Source: UBA4486 sp041984885 (lineage in GTDB: Bacteria; Pseudomonadota; Gammaproteobacteria; Eutrophobiales; Eutrophobiaceae). From it: DNA of 32,408 bases. Position 1 is the first letter of the stretch. Each line of letters starts with the position of its first letter. Of this stretch, positions 1 through 6,719 are shown piece after piece. The position numbers and the translations under genes are program-made. The DNA is taken from positions 1 through 32,408 of the forward strand of contig JBHIXH010000027.1 of the NCBI GenBank assembly GCA_041984885.1, in the 5' to 3' direction. The notes beneath the pieces are model-generated. The model searched no databases and had not been told where the DNA came from. It saw nothing but the letters and a program-made list of their open reading frames with translations.

Positions 1-1
1 G

Positions 2-1081
2 GTACAACATACTGGCATAGGCCGTCCACCGGGCGGAGCCGCCCGCGGAGCACAACAGTTTCCCAGCTGGGAAAGCCGTACTTACAATTACTTCAAGCCG
101 AAGGGCAGACGCGCGACATTGTATGAAAACATGACTGTCGATGTCCTGCCCGATGTCGAACGCCACCTGCTGCAAGACTGGATCATCGAGTTCTGCGATG
201 GCATGAAGGCCTATGACAAGCGCCGGACGGCACTAAAAAGCTCCGACTGGCACGCTTACCGCGCCCCGGACGGCGAGTGGGAGCGCAATCACTACCAGCG
301 CCAGTCTGCGGTGGAGACGATGATACGACAGGTTATTGAGCACGGACGTGCCTCCAGGGCTGCCGAAGGTTTCGATAAGATGTGGCGACCGGTGCTCGAA
401 AACCATCTCGGCGCGCTCGCGGAAGCCGAGTTCGGATTGCATTACGCCACGATGTCAGGTCAACGCGACGGCGTTACGCAAATGATCAACAACTCGATCC
501 TGACGCATGCCTCACATAAGATTCGCCTGGCCCAGGATCTGGTCCTGTACCTGGCCGAGCTGGGGCTGGATATTGAGATCGATTCCGATGCTGGCAAGAG
601 AACCTGGCTGGAAGATCCGATGTGGCAAAAGACCCGTGAATTGATCGAAACCATCATGGCCGGACCGGATTACATGGAGCAGTTTTTCGCCATTAACCTG
701 GTTTGCGAGCCGCTGGTAACAGAGGTTATTCGCAGTGGTTTCTTTATGCAGTTCGCTGCGCCACATAGTGATTTCATGACCCCGGTCGTGCTCTCTGCCG
801 CCGAAAATGATTACGACCGCGACCTGCTGAATGCGCTCGAAATGTTCAATCTGTTGGCCAACGACGAGAAGCATGCCGACGCCAACAAGGAGATTTTCGA
901 CCAATGGCTGAATAAATATATATCTCTCGCGGTAGCGGCTATCGAGCAGTTGCAACCGCTGTGGTCACAGCCACGCGTTAAACGCATTCCATTTGTCGAT
1001 GCCTACGAACAGGGCAAAAATCGCATGATGGTCGCACTGAGCGAGGCCAATATCACGTTACCGGAAGGCATCGAGCTCTAA
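2..1081 (+). CDS. prmC: Propane-monooxygenase-type SDIMO hydroxylase small (beta) subunit, 5' end cut by window
   Basis: This is the beta subunit of a soluble di-iron monooxygenase hydroxylase, the scaffold partner of the di-iron alpha subunit that oxidises short alkanes or alkenes in the cytoplasm. The reading frame is open from base 2, well before the first in-frame TTG/ATG near 119-131. The upstream part encodes FPSWESRTYNYFKPKGRRAT followed by LYENMTVDV, which is the conserved N-terminal region of PrmC/ThmB-type subunits, so an internal start is wrong. The 359 visible residues are close to the full family length, so only a few residues should be missing. Further family-like stretches are ENHLGALAEAEFGLHYATMS and NDEKHADANKEIFDQW. 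The coupling protein follows after 55 bases and a chaperonin after that, the usual order of group 5 SDIMO operons. The family is clear. The physiological substrate (propane, butane or an alkene) is inference. Confidence 0.9.
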   Translation, partial: VQHTGIGRPPGGAARGAQQFPSWESRTYNYFKPKGRRATLYENMTVDVLPDVERHLLQDWIIEFCDGMKAYDKRRTALKSSDWHAYRAPDGEWERNHYQRQSAVETMIRQVIEHGRASRAAEGFDKMWRPVLENHLGALAEAEFGLHYATMSGQRDGVTQMINNSILTHASHKIRLAQDLVLYLAELGLDIEIDSDAGKRTWLEDPMWQKTRELIETIMAGPDYMEQFFAINLVCEPLVTEVIRSGFFMQFAAPHSDFMTPVVLSAAENDYDRDLLNALEMFNLLANDEKHADANKEIFDQWLNKYISLAVAAIEQLQPLWSQPRVKRIPFVDAYEQGKNRMMVALSEANITLPEGIEL

Positions 1082-1136
1082 CAATATCCTGCAGCAGAGA
1101 TATTCATCAGACATTGAACAATTGAGGAGTAAAGGC

Positions 1137-1493
1137 ATGAGTGCGCAACAAGAAAACATACGCGACCACAAGTTGAATGACAGTATTTCCAACATGTGTG
1201 GGGTCACCATGAGTGATAGTGCGGAAGGCCGTGCGGTCGCCGAAGCCGTGGAAGATCATCCCGGCGTTACCATTACCCGATTACCGGCGATTATTCGTAT
1301 CGACGGCGAGGGCCGGATCACGTTCGATATGGACGAGATCTCGGAGATCCTGGGCCGGGACTATGACCCGTACGCCTTCCAGGTCGAGATGGCGACACAT
1401 TACGGCCGCATGAGTATTGCCGATGACAGAACTGTCGTGCTATACGGTAATCTCGAGGAATACTTGGCGGAAGTCGGCGCCGTCGAAGATTAA
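1137..1493 (+). CDS. prmD: SDIMO coupling/effector protein (MmoB/DmpM family)
   Basis: This 118-residue protein is the cofactor-less regulatory component that binds the hydroxylase and tunes oxygen activation and electron transfer. The MmoB/DmpM fold is recognisable from CGVTMSDSAEGRAVAEAVED, the strand VTITRLPAIIRIDGEGRITF, and the downstream ILGRDYDPYAFQVEMATHYG segment. The length is typical. The ATG at 1137 is chosen because GAGGAG lies about 7 bases upstream; the in-frame TTG at 1122 overlaps that site. It follows the hydroxylase small subunit by 55 bases and must be cotranscribed. A GC-rich hairpin lies just after its stop. Confidence 0.88.
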   Translation: MSAQQENIRDHKLNDSISNMCGVTMSDSAEGRAVAEAVEDHPGVTITRLPAIIRIDGEGRITFDMDEISEILGRDYDPYAFQVEMATHYGRMSIADDRTVVLYGNLEEYLAEVGAVED

Positions 1494-1504
1494 TTAATGC
1501 CGGT

Positions 1505-1539
1505 TGGTCGGGCGGGCTGCGCTGTCAGCGGCCCGACCA
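1505..1539 (+). other. GC-rich hairpin between coupling-protein and chaperonin genes
   Basis: Nine-base perfect arms, TGGTCGGGC at 1505-1513 and GCCCGACCA at 1531-1539, start 11 bases after the coupling-protein stop. No T-run follows, so this is not a classical terminator. It could stabilise or mark a processing site in the monooxygenase mRNA and set a lower level for the downstream chaperone genes. The 229-base spacer (1494-1722) shows no other convincing gene. Confidence 0.5.
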
Positions 1540-1722
1540 CACCTATCCGCTATCCAAGTGCAGCTGTGCAAATGGATGGCAACAGCATCCGCGCTCGCCC
1601 CCGAGACCGGAAAAGTAAGCCAAAATTTGCACTCACAACCGATGCTGTACGGCTGACTTCTATGGATCAGAGATACCTCAATTCATTGAGTAAATAAGAA
1701 TACTGAATCTGGAGACAAATTA

Positions 1723-3396
1723 ATGCCAAAAATATTGCTTTACAGACAAGAGGCCCGGGAAGCGCTGGGCCGCGGTGTGGAGAAATTCACACGGGCCATC
1801 GATGGGACAATCGGTCCGAAAGGCGGCAACAGCATCATCGACGTACCTATCGGCACGCCGATCGTCACCCGTGACGGGGTCACGATCGCGAGCGAGATTG
1901 AATTGGAAGATCCTTTCGAGAACATGGGTGTCCAGGTGGTGCGAGCGGCCGCACGCCAGACGGACAAGGTTGCGGGTGATGGTACGACGACGGCAGCAAT
2001 ACTTGCCAACGCTATTATTCAACGCGGCTTGCGCGAGATTCGCGAAAACGCAAACGCAAACGTAGTCGATGTGGTTCGCGGGATTGAAACTGCGGCAGCA
2101 ATCGCCGTTAACACGATGCGGGAGCAGGCGACACCACTGCCTGCTGGTGGTGCCGTGTCTGTCGCCACCGTCGCCGCGGGCGACGCTCAGTTGGGTCAGC
2201 TGGTGGCCGATGCCCTGGAACATGTCGGCCCATTCGGGCACGTCGAAGTAGAAAAGGCACCGGGTGTTGAATCGTCGCTGGAGATTATCGACGGTTTCAG
2301 TTTCGATCGTGGCTACTTGTCGCACCATCTGGCAACTGAACCGGATTCACTGGAAGCGATAGTGCCTGAGGCACGTATCCTGCTGACCGATGCCAAGATC
2401 AAGGGGGCAGCTGAGCTTGAGGCCATTCTGAATGTGGTGGGCACGGACGAGCCACTGGTCATCATCGCCGAGGCCGTTGACGCAGATGCTATTTCTGCAC
2501 TGATTTCAGCCAACGCCAAGGCAGCCGTGCCGTTGCTCGCGGTTAACCCCCCCGAGTACGGGCGCTGGCGCGAGGCCATGATGGAAGACCTGGCCGCAAT
2601 CACCGGCGGACGTTATATCAGTGCACCAATGGGACGTTATCTGGAGGACCTGACCACGGATGATCTGGGTCGTGCCGAGGAGGTGCGTGCGACCGAGGAA
2701 CAAACCGTCATCGTCCGTGGCCGCGGTAGTGACGAGGCCGTAGAAGGTCGCCGTGAGCAGGTCCTGCGGCAACTGCGTGTGATGGATCAGCCAGTCGAGT
2801 GCGATAAACTCGAAGAACGCCTGATGCAACTTAAATCTGGCGGTGGTAAGGCGAGGATCTATGCCGGTGCGCATACCGGCGTGGAACGCCGCCGCCGTGA
2901 ATTACTGATCGAAGATGCGATCAACGCGACTCGATTTGCGATGGAGGAGGGCGTTGTTGCCGGCGGCGGCATGGCCCTGGTCAGGGCATCGCAGGCAATT
3001 ATGCAACAGGCAGAGGGAGCCATTCCGGGCAATCAGGTCGCAGGCGCGAAAGCACTCGCCGATGCATTACTGCAACCACTGCGTTGTATCGTGGAAAACT
3101 GCGGTGCGGATGTCGAGGAGATTGTGACAAAAGCGGCCAGCCAGCCTGCTGGCCATGGCTTCAACGCAGAAGAGGGCACCTTTGGCAATCTACTTGAACA
3201 AGGCGTCATCGACGCTGTGATGGTACCGATTACTGCCCTGGGCAATGCCGTGTCGGTGGCCGGACTTATCCTCACCACGCAGAGCCTGGTTGCGGACAAA
3301 CCCGAGTTTGATGATCCGACTGCAGGGGCAGCACGCGGCGGCGGTTCGGAACTACTCGCCATGCAGAAACTGGGAGAAGAACCTGATCCACGCTAA
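1723..3396 (+). CDS. prmG: GroEL-like chaperonin paralogue dedicated to SDIMO assembly (MimG/PrmG type)
   Basis: This 557-residue Hsp60 homologue is encoded inside the monooxygenase operon. Family knowledge: mycobacterial MimG, a GroEL-like protein in the same position, is needed for functional folding of the monooxygenase large subunit. ATPase elements are intact: IGPKG (30-34), the Asp of TRDG (51), AGDGTTT (84-90), Asp398 of EDAINATRFAMEEG and VVAGGGMAL (411-419). The C terminus ends ELLAMQKLGEEPDPR instead of the Gly-Gly-Met repeats of housekeeping GroEL. The apical substrate/GroES-binding stretch reads RGYLSHHLAT rather than the canonical RGYLSPYF. No groES is adjacent. The ATG at 1723 has GGAGA about 8 bases upstream. 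It is a specialised paralogue; a housekeeping groESL is expected elsewhere. Confidence 0.9.
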   Translation: MPKILLYRQEAREALGRGVEKFTRAIDGTIGPKGGNSIIDVPIGTPIVTRDGVTIASEIELEDPFENMGVQVVRAAARQTDKVAGDGTTTAAILANAIIQRGLREIRENANANVVDVVRGIETAAAIAVNTMREQATPLPAGGAVSVATVAAGDAQLGQLVADALEHVGPFGHVEVEKAPGVESSLEIIDGFSFDRGYLSHHLATEPDSLEAIVPEARILLTDAKIKGAAELEAILNVVGTDEPLVIIAEAVDADAISALISANAKAAVPLLAVNPPEYGRWREAMMEDLAAITGGRYISAPMGRYLEDLTTDDLGRAEEVRATEEQTVIVRGRGSDEAVEGRREQVLRQLRVMDQPVECDKLEERLMQLKSGGGKARIYAGAHTGVERRRRELLIEDAINATRFAMEEGVVAGGGMALVRASQAIMQQAEGAIPGNQVAGAKALADALLQPLRCIVENCGADVEEIVTKAASQPAGHGFNAEEGTFGNLLEQGVIDAVMVPITALGNAVSVAGLILTTQSLVADKPEFDDPTAGAARGGGSELLAMQKLGEEPDPR

Positions 3397-3437
3397 GGAT
3401 CAGATGCGTGTTCATTTGCTGCAGGTAGAAGCCTGAT

Positions 3438-4682
3438 ATGACAGCAGTATCGAGTAAACATCTGCATGGCTTATACCATCGTCTGACAGTGACCTTACCG
3501 GCGGCCGAGGTGCCAACTGGTATCGCCCGGGTAAGCGCTGTAGATATGGACGACGATCCCTGGCGGCAGGAACTGGATAAGGTCCGCGAGCAGGCCTACC
3601 AGGTGGCGCTGAAGCAAACTGGATTACGCGTCGTCAGCAAACCTGAATTCGCCTGGTTGACAGCAGAGCCAGGAGTCGACTGCGTGTTTACGGCAACAGT
3701 AGAAGTCTTTCCTACCGTCGATCTCAGCGGTCTCGACAAGTTGGTGATCGAGCGACCGGACACCAAGGTCAACGATGCCGATGTGAATCGTGCGCTGGAA
3801 CTGCTCAGGGACGAGCACAAAACGTTTGAGTCTGTCGAAAGATCGGCTCAGGCAGGCGACCGCGTCGTCTTTGATTACACGGGAAGCATCGATGGCGCAG
3901 CCTTTAAGGGCAGTGCGATTGAAGGCGCCACTGCAGTACTCGGCGCAGGTGACACACTCGACGAAATGGATGCTGCCCTGATCGGGCGAGCAGTGGGTGA
4001 GGCATTCAGCGTGGCGATTACGTTTCCGGACGATTACACCGAGTCCGATCTGCGCGGCAAAAGCGCCCGGTTTGATGTCATCATGCAAGCGGTAGCAGAG
4101 CCCCGCTTGCCTGATCCGGGACCGGAGTTCGTCCGGCAGCTGGGAATTGCTTCAGGCTCGATCGAGGAACTTCGTGGGCAACTACACGACCGTCTCGAGT
4201 ACGAGTGCACGCAGGCCCGGCAACGCTATGAACGCCGGCAATTGTCTCAGGCGCTGCTGGATACCATACCGGTAACCGTACCGGAGACACTGCTCCGTGA
4301 CGAAATGCAGCGCATCCAACAAACCTTTCAGCAACATACCACCGCCGATGAGGCGTTGGCCGAGCCGATCCCCGAGGCCCCGTTGGAAGCGACTGCGAAG
4401 CGGCGGCTGGAACTGACACTCATCCTGTCGGAACTGATGCGGCAGCGAAATATCACCCCGGAAGAGTCCAGGGTGGAGAAAAAACTGGACGAATTGGCAA
4501 GTCGGTATGGTGAGGTCGAGTCGGTAAAACGCCGCTATCGTGCGGATGATCACCTGATGCACAATGTTCGGGCGCTGGTAATGGAGGAAGCAGGATTCGA
4601 GGCGGCTTTGGAGATGGCGCGCAAGATACCCGTGTCCATGAGCCTTAATGAACTGTTGCAGGTTGATCAAATCAACGATTAG
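3438..4682 (+). CDS. Trigger-factor-like chaperone/PPIase without the ribosome-docking motif
   Basis: This 414-residue protein has the full trigger-factor layout. An N-terminal domain spans about 1-107. An FKBP-type peptidyl-prolyl isomerase domain spans about 110-219 (GDRVVFDYTGSIDGAAFKG, then AFSVAITFPDDYTESDLRGK). A helical SurA-like C-terminal chaperone domain (about 220-414) ends SLNELL. The N-terminal domain aligns with family hallmarks at its start (HGLYHRLTVTLPAAEV) and end (FTATVEVFPTVDLSGLDKLVIE). However, the GFRxGKxP loop that docks trigger factor on ribosomal protein L23 is absent; that region reads ARVSAVDMDDDPWRQE. The gene lies 41 bases after the chaperonin and is probably cotranscribed. 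It is not next to clpP, the usual neighbour of housekeeping tig. I infer a post-ribosomal folding factor for the monooxygenase or its chaperonin. The start ATG has only a weak upstream AGG. Confidence 0.85.
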   Translation: MTAVSSKHLHGLYHRLTVTLPAAEVPTGIARVSAVDMDDDPWRQELDKVREQAYQVALKQTGLRVVSKPEFAWLTAEPGVDCVFTATVEVFPTVDLSGLDKLVIERPDTKVNDADVNRALELLRDEHKTFESVERSAQAGDRVVFDYTGSIDGAAFKGSAIEGATAVLGAGDTLDEMDAALIGRAVGEAFSVAITFPDDYTESDLRGKSARFDVIMQAVAEPRLPDPGPEFVRQLGIASGSIEELRGQLHDRLEYECTQARQRYERRQLSQALLDTIPVTVPETLLRDEMQRIQQTFQQHTTADEALAEPIPEAPLEATAKRRLELTLILSELMRQRNITPEESRVEKKLDELASRYGEVESVKRRYRADDHLMHNVRALVMEEAGFEAALEMARKIPVSMSLNELLQVDQIND

Positions 4683-4720
4683 ATAACCTTAAACGCACTG
4701 GACACTTGTCGATGTTCAGG

Positions 4721-4746
4721 CGTCGCTAATACAGCCTGCAGCGACG
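4721..4746. terminator. Weak hairpin after the chaperone operon
   Basis: Seven-base perfect arms, CGTCGCT (4721-4727) and AGCGACG (4740-4746), start 38 bases after the trigger-factor-like stop. The next bases, ATTTCGTCCTGT, are only mildly T-rich. This is a possible operon-end terminator between convergent genes, with low certainty. Confidence 0.35.
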
Positions 4747-4827
4747 ATTTCGTCCTGTAAAATGATCCGATAGCCGGCTCAAGCAGTGCCGAGCGAAATC
4801 ACGGCTGATGCATACACAGAGTGCAGC

Positions 4828-4843
4828 AGCGGCCGAAGCCGCT
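4828..4843 (-). terminator. UUCG-tetraloop hairpin downstream of the alcohol dehydrogenase gene
   Basis: On the minus strand this reads AGCGGC-TTCG-GCCGCT, a six-base perfect stem closed by a cUUCGg loop, the exceptionally stable RNA tetraloop. It begins 17 bases beyond the alcohol dehydrogenase stop codon. There is no T-run, so it may protect the mRNA 3' end or act with Rho. Confidence 0.45.
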
Positions 4844-4860
4844 ACCACGCTTAAGGTATT

Positions 4861-5904
4861 TTACGGAATCAGGACTGCACGGCCTTTGACTTCACCATGG
4901 TGCAAGTCAAGCAGTGCCTGGTTGGCATTCTCCAGCTTGTACTCGCGCGTCGCCAAGTGCACCAGGCCACGATCAGCCAGCGCCATCAATTCGACCAGTT
5001 CCGGGTACGTACCGACCAGGTTGCCGATAATGTTCTTCTCACTCGTGATCATGTCGATCGTTGGTAACTCGATCTTGCCACCATAGCCGACGATGTAATA
5101 ACTGCCCGCGTTCCGCGTCATCGCCAGACCATTTGCGATGGCATCACCTTCGCCGACGAAATCGATGACGGCCTCGGCGCCGTTACCACCCGTGAGTTCG
5201 AGTACCTGCTCGACTTCGTTACCGTCAGCCTTGACGAGGTGATGCGCGCCGCATTCCTTGGCCAAAGACAGTGCCATGTCACCGCGATCGACGACGATGA
5301 TCTCGGCTGCACACAGGGCGGCCAATACCTGGATACCGATATGGCCCAGGCCTCCGGCACCGATTATGACAGCGTATTCGCCGGGTAACAGGTGACGTGA
5401 GGCTTTCTTCGCCGCACGGTAGGCGGTCAGCCCGGCATCGGTGTAAGGGGCGACATCCTTTGGTGCCAGCGAGTCGGGTAATTTAATCAGCGAGCGCTGA
5501 CCGGTGCGCAGGTATTCGGCGTAACCGCCATCGGCATTGATGCCGGGAAAACTACTGTCGGCGGCCTGCATGTCGGCACCGCGACGACAGGCCAGGCAGT
5601 GGCCGCTGGTCACGAGCGGGTGGCAGATCACGGGATCACCCACCGCCACGCCGGTTACCGCTGAACCGACTTCCTCTACCCAGCCGGCGTTCTCATGACC
5701 CATGATATACGGCAGCTTGACCTCGACCTGGCTGCGCCAGATACCTTCGACTACGTGCAGGTCGGTGCGGCACACGCCTGCACCACCGATGCGAACAATG
5801 ACGTCGGTAGGGTTCTCAATTTTTGGATCGGCTACATCTTCGTACTGTACGAAGGAATCACCGCTGAGCGACTCGTTGTACTGGTGAAGCACTGCTGCTT
5901 TCAT
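4861..5904 (-). CDS. Zinc-dependent NAD alcohol dehydrogenase (medium-chain family, probably 2-propanol/alkanol oxidation)
   Basis: This 347-residue medium-chain dehydrogenase most likely oxidises the alcohol made by the monooxygenase (2-propanol to acetone, or a primary alcohol) with NAD. Catalytic zinc residues are visible as Cys45 (GAGVCRTDLH) and His70-Glu71 (GHEN). The Rossmann fingerprint is GAGGLG (182-187), and Asp206 at the end of the second strand favours NAD. The structural-zinc lobe is incomplete: only Cys103 and Cys106 of the usual four cysteines remain, and the DMHC seen in many relatives reads DMQA. The ATG at 5904 has GAGGA upstream. Similar adh genes flank propane-monooxygenase operons in actinobacteria. 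It is divergent from the EthD gene across a spacer carrying the AATACGT palindromes. Confidence 0.85.
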   Translation of the reverse strand: MKAAVLHQYNESLSGDSFVQYEDVADPKIENPTDVIVRIGGAGVCRTDLHVVEGIWRSQVEVKLPYIMGHENAGWVEEVGSAVTGVAVGDPVICHPLVTSGHCLACRRGADMQAADSSFPGINADGGYAEYLRTGQRSLIKLPDSLAPKDVAPYTDAGLTAYRAAKKASRHLLPGEYAVIIGAGGLGHIGIQVLAALCAAEIIVVDRGDMALSLAKECGAHHLVKADGNEVEQVLELTGGNGAEAVIDFVGEGDAIANGLAMTRNAGSYYIVGYGGKIELPTIDMITSEKNIIGNLVGTYPELVELMALADRGLVHLATREYKLENANQALLDLHHGEVKGRAVLIP

Positions 5905-6002
5905 AACTTTGTCCTCGAGTTTGTGTTAAAAAATGAAGCGAAAATATCGTACTGTAATTTCTAAATTGCAAGTCATTTTCATGCTTGCCATCGTCTTAAA
6001 AC

Positions 6003-6017
6003 AATACGTCGCGTATT
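6003..6017. promoter_or_regulatory. Palindromic operator candidate AATACGTCGCGTATT (copy 1)
   Basis: A 15-bp palindrome (AATACG-TCG-CGTATT) lies in the divergent spacer between the alcohol dehydrogenase (start 5904) and EthD gene (start 6128). It matches the palindrome at 12740-12754 in 14 of 15 bases. Its position about 100-125 bases from both start codons suits a regulator or activator site. The regulator is not known from sequence alone. Confidence 0.65.
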
Positions 6018-6022
6018 AAAAT

Positions 6023-6037
6023 AATACGTTATGAATT
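6023..6037. promoter_or_regulatory. Degenerate second operator AATACGTTATGAATT, 20 bp from copy 1
   Basis: This matches the consensus AATACGTCRCGTATT at 12 of 15 positions, with the left half intact. Its centre is exactly 20 bp (two helical turns) from copy 1, so dimers could sit on the same DNA face, as is common for cooperative binding. Confidence 0.5.
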
Positions 6038-6127
6038 AAATAGTTAGATTATTCTCCAGGACGCTTGTGTTGCTGATTAATAGTGGGTAATCTCGCTTGC
6101 GTTTTAACCACTAACTCGGAGAATCTG

Positions 6128-6448
6128 ATGGTCACTCAACTCGTATTACTAACCCGCCGCTCGGACATGAGCTTTGAAGAGTTCAGCAACTACTGGAAGG
6201 ACGTTCACGCTCCGATCGGGGCGAAGATGCCGGAATGTAAACGCTACGTACAGTACCACGGCGGGGTAGCGCCAGCGAACGGCGAACCGGCCTACGACGG
6301 TGTCGCTTTGCTTCAGTTCGCCGACATGGATGCACTGCAGCGCTCATGGGAAAGTCCCGAGGGGCAGGCGACCGCCGCCGACATCCCGAACTTTCTCGAT
6401 GGTGATAAGATCGTGATGCTGTTCAACGAAGAGCATCAGATCGTCTGA
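6128..6448 (+). CDS. EthD-domain protein
   Basis: This 106-residue alpha/beta-barrel-type protein belongs to the EthD family. Members occur beside ring- or ether-cleavage and alkane/ketone oxidation genes, but their chemistry is mostly undefined. The signature is VLLTRRSDMSFEEFSNYWKD followed by VHAPIGAKMP, and FADMDALQRSWESPEGQ. The ATG at 6128 has CGGAG about 8 bases upstream; an in-frame GTG at 6083 has no comparable site. It is first in a possible transcript with the pyruvate dehydrogenase gene, although hairpins lie between them. A role in handling a reactive carbonyl intermediate is a guess from context only. Confidence 0.8.
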   Translation: MVTQLVLLTRRSDMSFEEFSNYWKDVHAPIGAKMPECKRYVQYHGGVAPANGEPAYDGVALLQFADMDALQRSWESPEGQATAADIPNFLDGDKIVMLFNEEHQIV

Positions 6449-6456
6449 CCTGGGAA

Positions 6457-6490
6457 CCAGGCATCGGCGGGGTGATCCGCTGATGCCTGG
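6457..6490 (+). terminator. Strong hairpin after the EthD gene
   Basis: CCAGGCATC (6457-6465) pairs perfectly with GATGCCTGG (6482-6490), and the loop adds an inner GCGG/CCGC pairing. It begins 8 bases after the EthD stop. No long T-run follows, so it may be a Rho-assisted or attenuating terminator separating EthD from the pyruvate dehydrogenase gene. Confidence 0.55.
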
Positions 6491-6593
6491 CAGCCTGCCG
6501 CTGTTTCGGTTGAAATACTTCGATACAGCCACGTCTGCTGACGCGTTGTCAGTTACACAAACAATTCCAATATTGACTATCTAATTTCTGAAC

Positions 6594-6620
6594 GCTACCC
6601 CGTAAGCCGACCCGGGTAGC
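6594..6620 (+). promoter_or_regulatory. Leader hairpin upstream of the pyruvate dehydrogenase E1 gene
   Basis: Seven-base arms, GCTACCC (6594-6600) and GGGTAGC (6614-6620), lie about 100 bases before the start codon. A second short inverted repeat (ATCGCC 6675-6680, GGCGAT 6692-6697) precedes the ribosome-binding site. A promoter-like TTGACT lies at about 6573 without a good -10 partner. A regulatory leader is possible but unproven. Confidence 0.3.
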
Positions 6621-6719
6621 TTGCAACTGTTGAATCCCGTGCCGTACCGGTAATCAGCGGCTAAAACGACATCAATCGCCAGGGCTGACGCGGCGATGAC
6701 TGGAGTGGAGGAGAGGAAT

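Noticed and set aside
119..1081. Monooxygenase small subunit starting at the TTG at 119
   Set aside because: Conserved family sequence continues in frame upstream to base 2, so this start is internal.
1497..1697. Plus-strand frame between coupling protein and chaperonin
   Set aside because: It starts right at the end of the previous gene, spans the GC hairpin, has no ribosome-binding site and no recognisable pattern.
6059..6073. Sigma54-like GG...GC promoter before the EthD gene
   Set aside because: The GG and GC are separated by 11 bases instead of 10, and the flanking bases match poorly.
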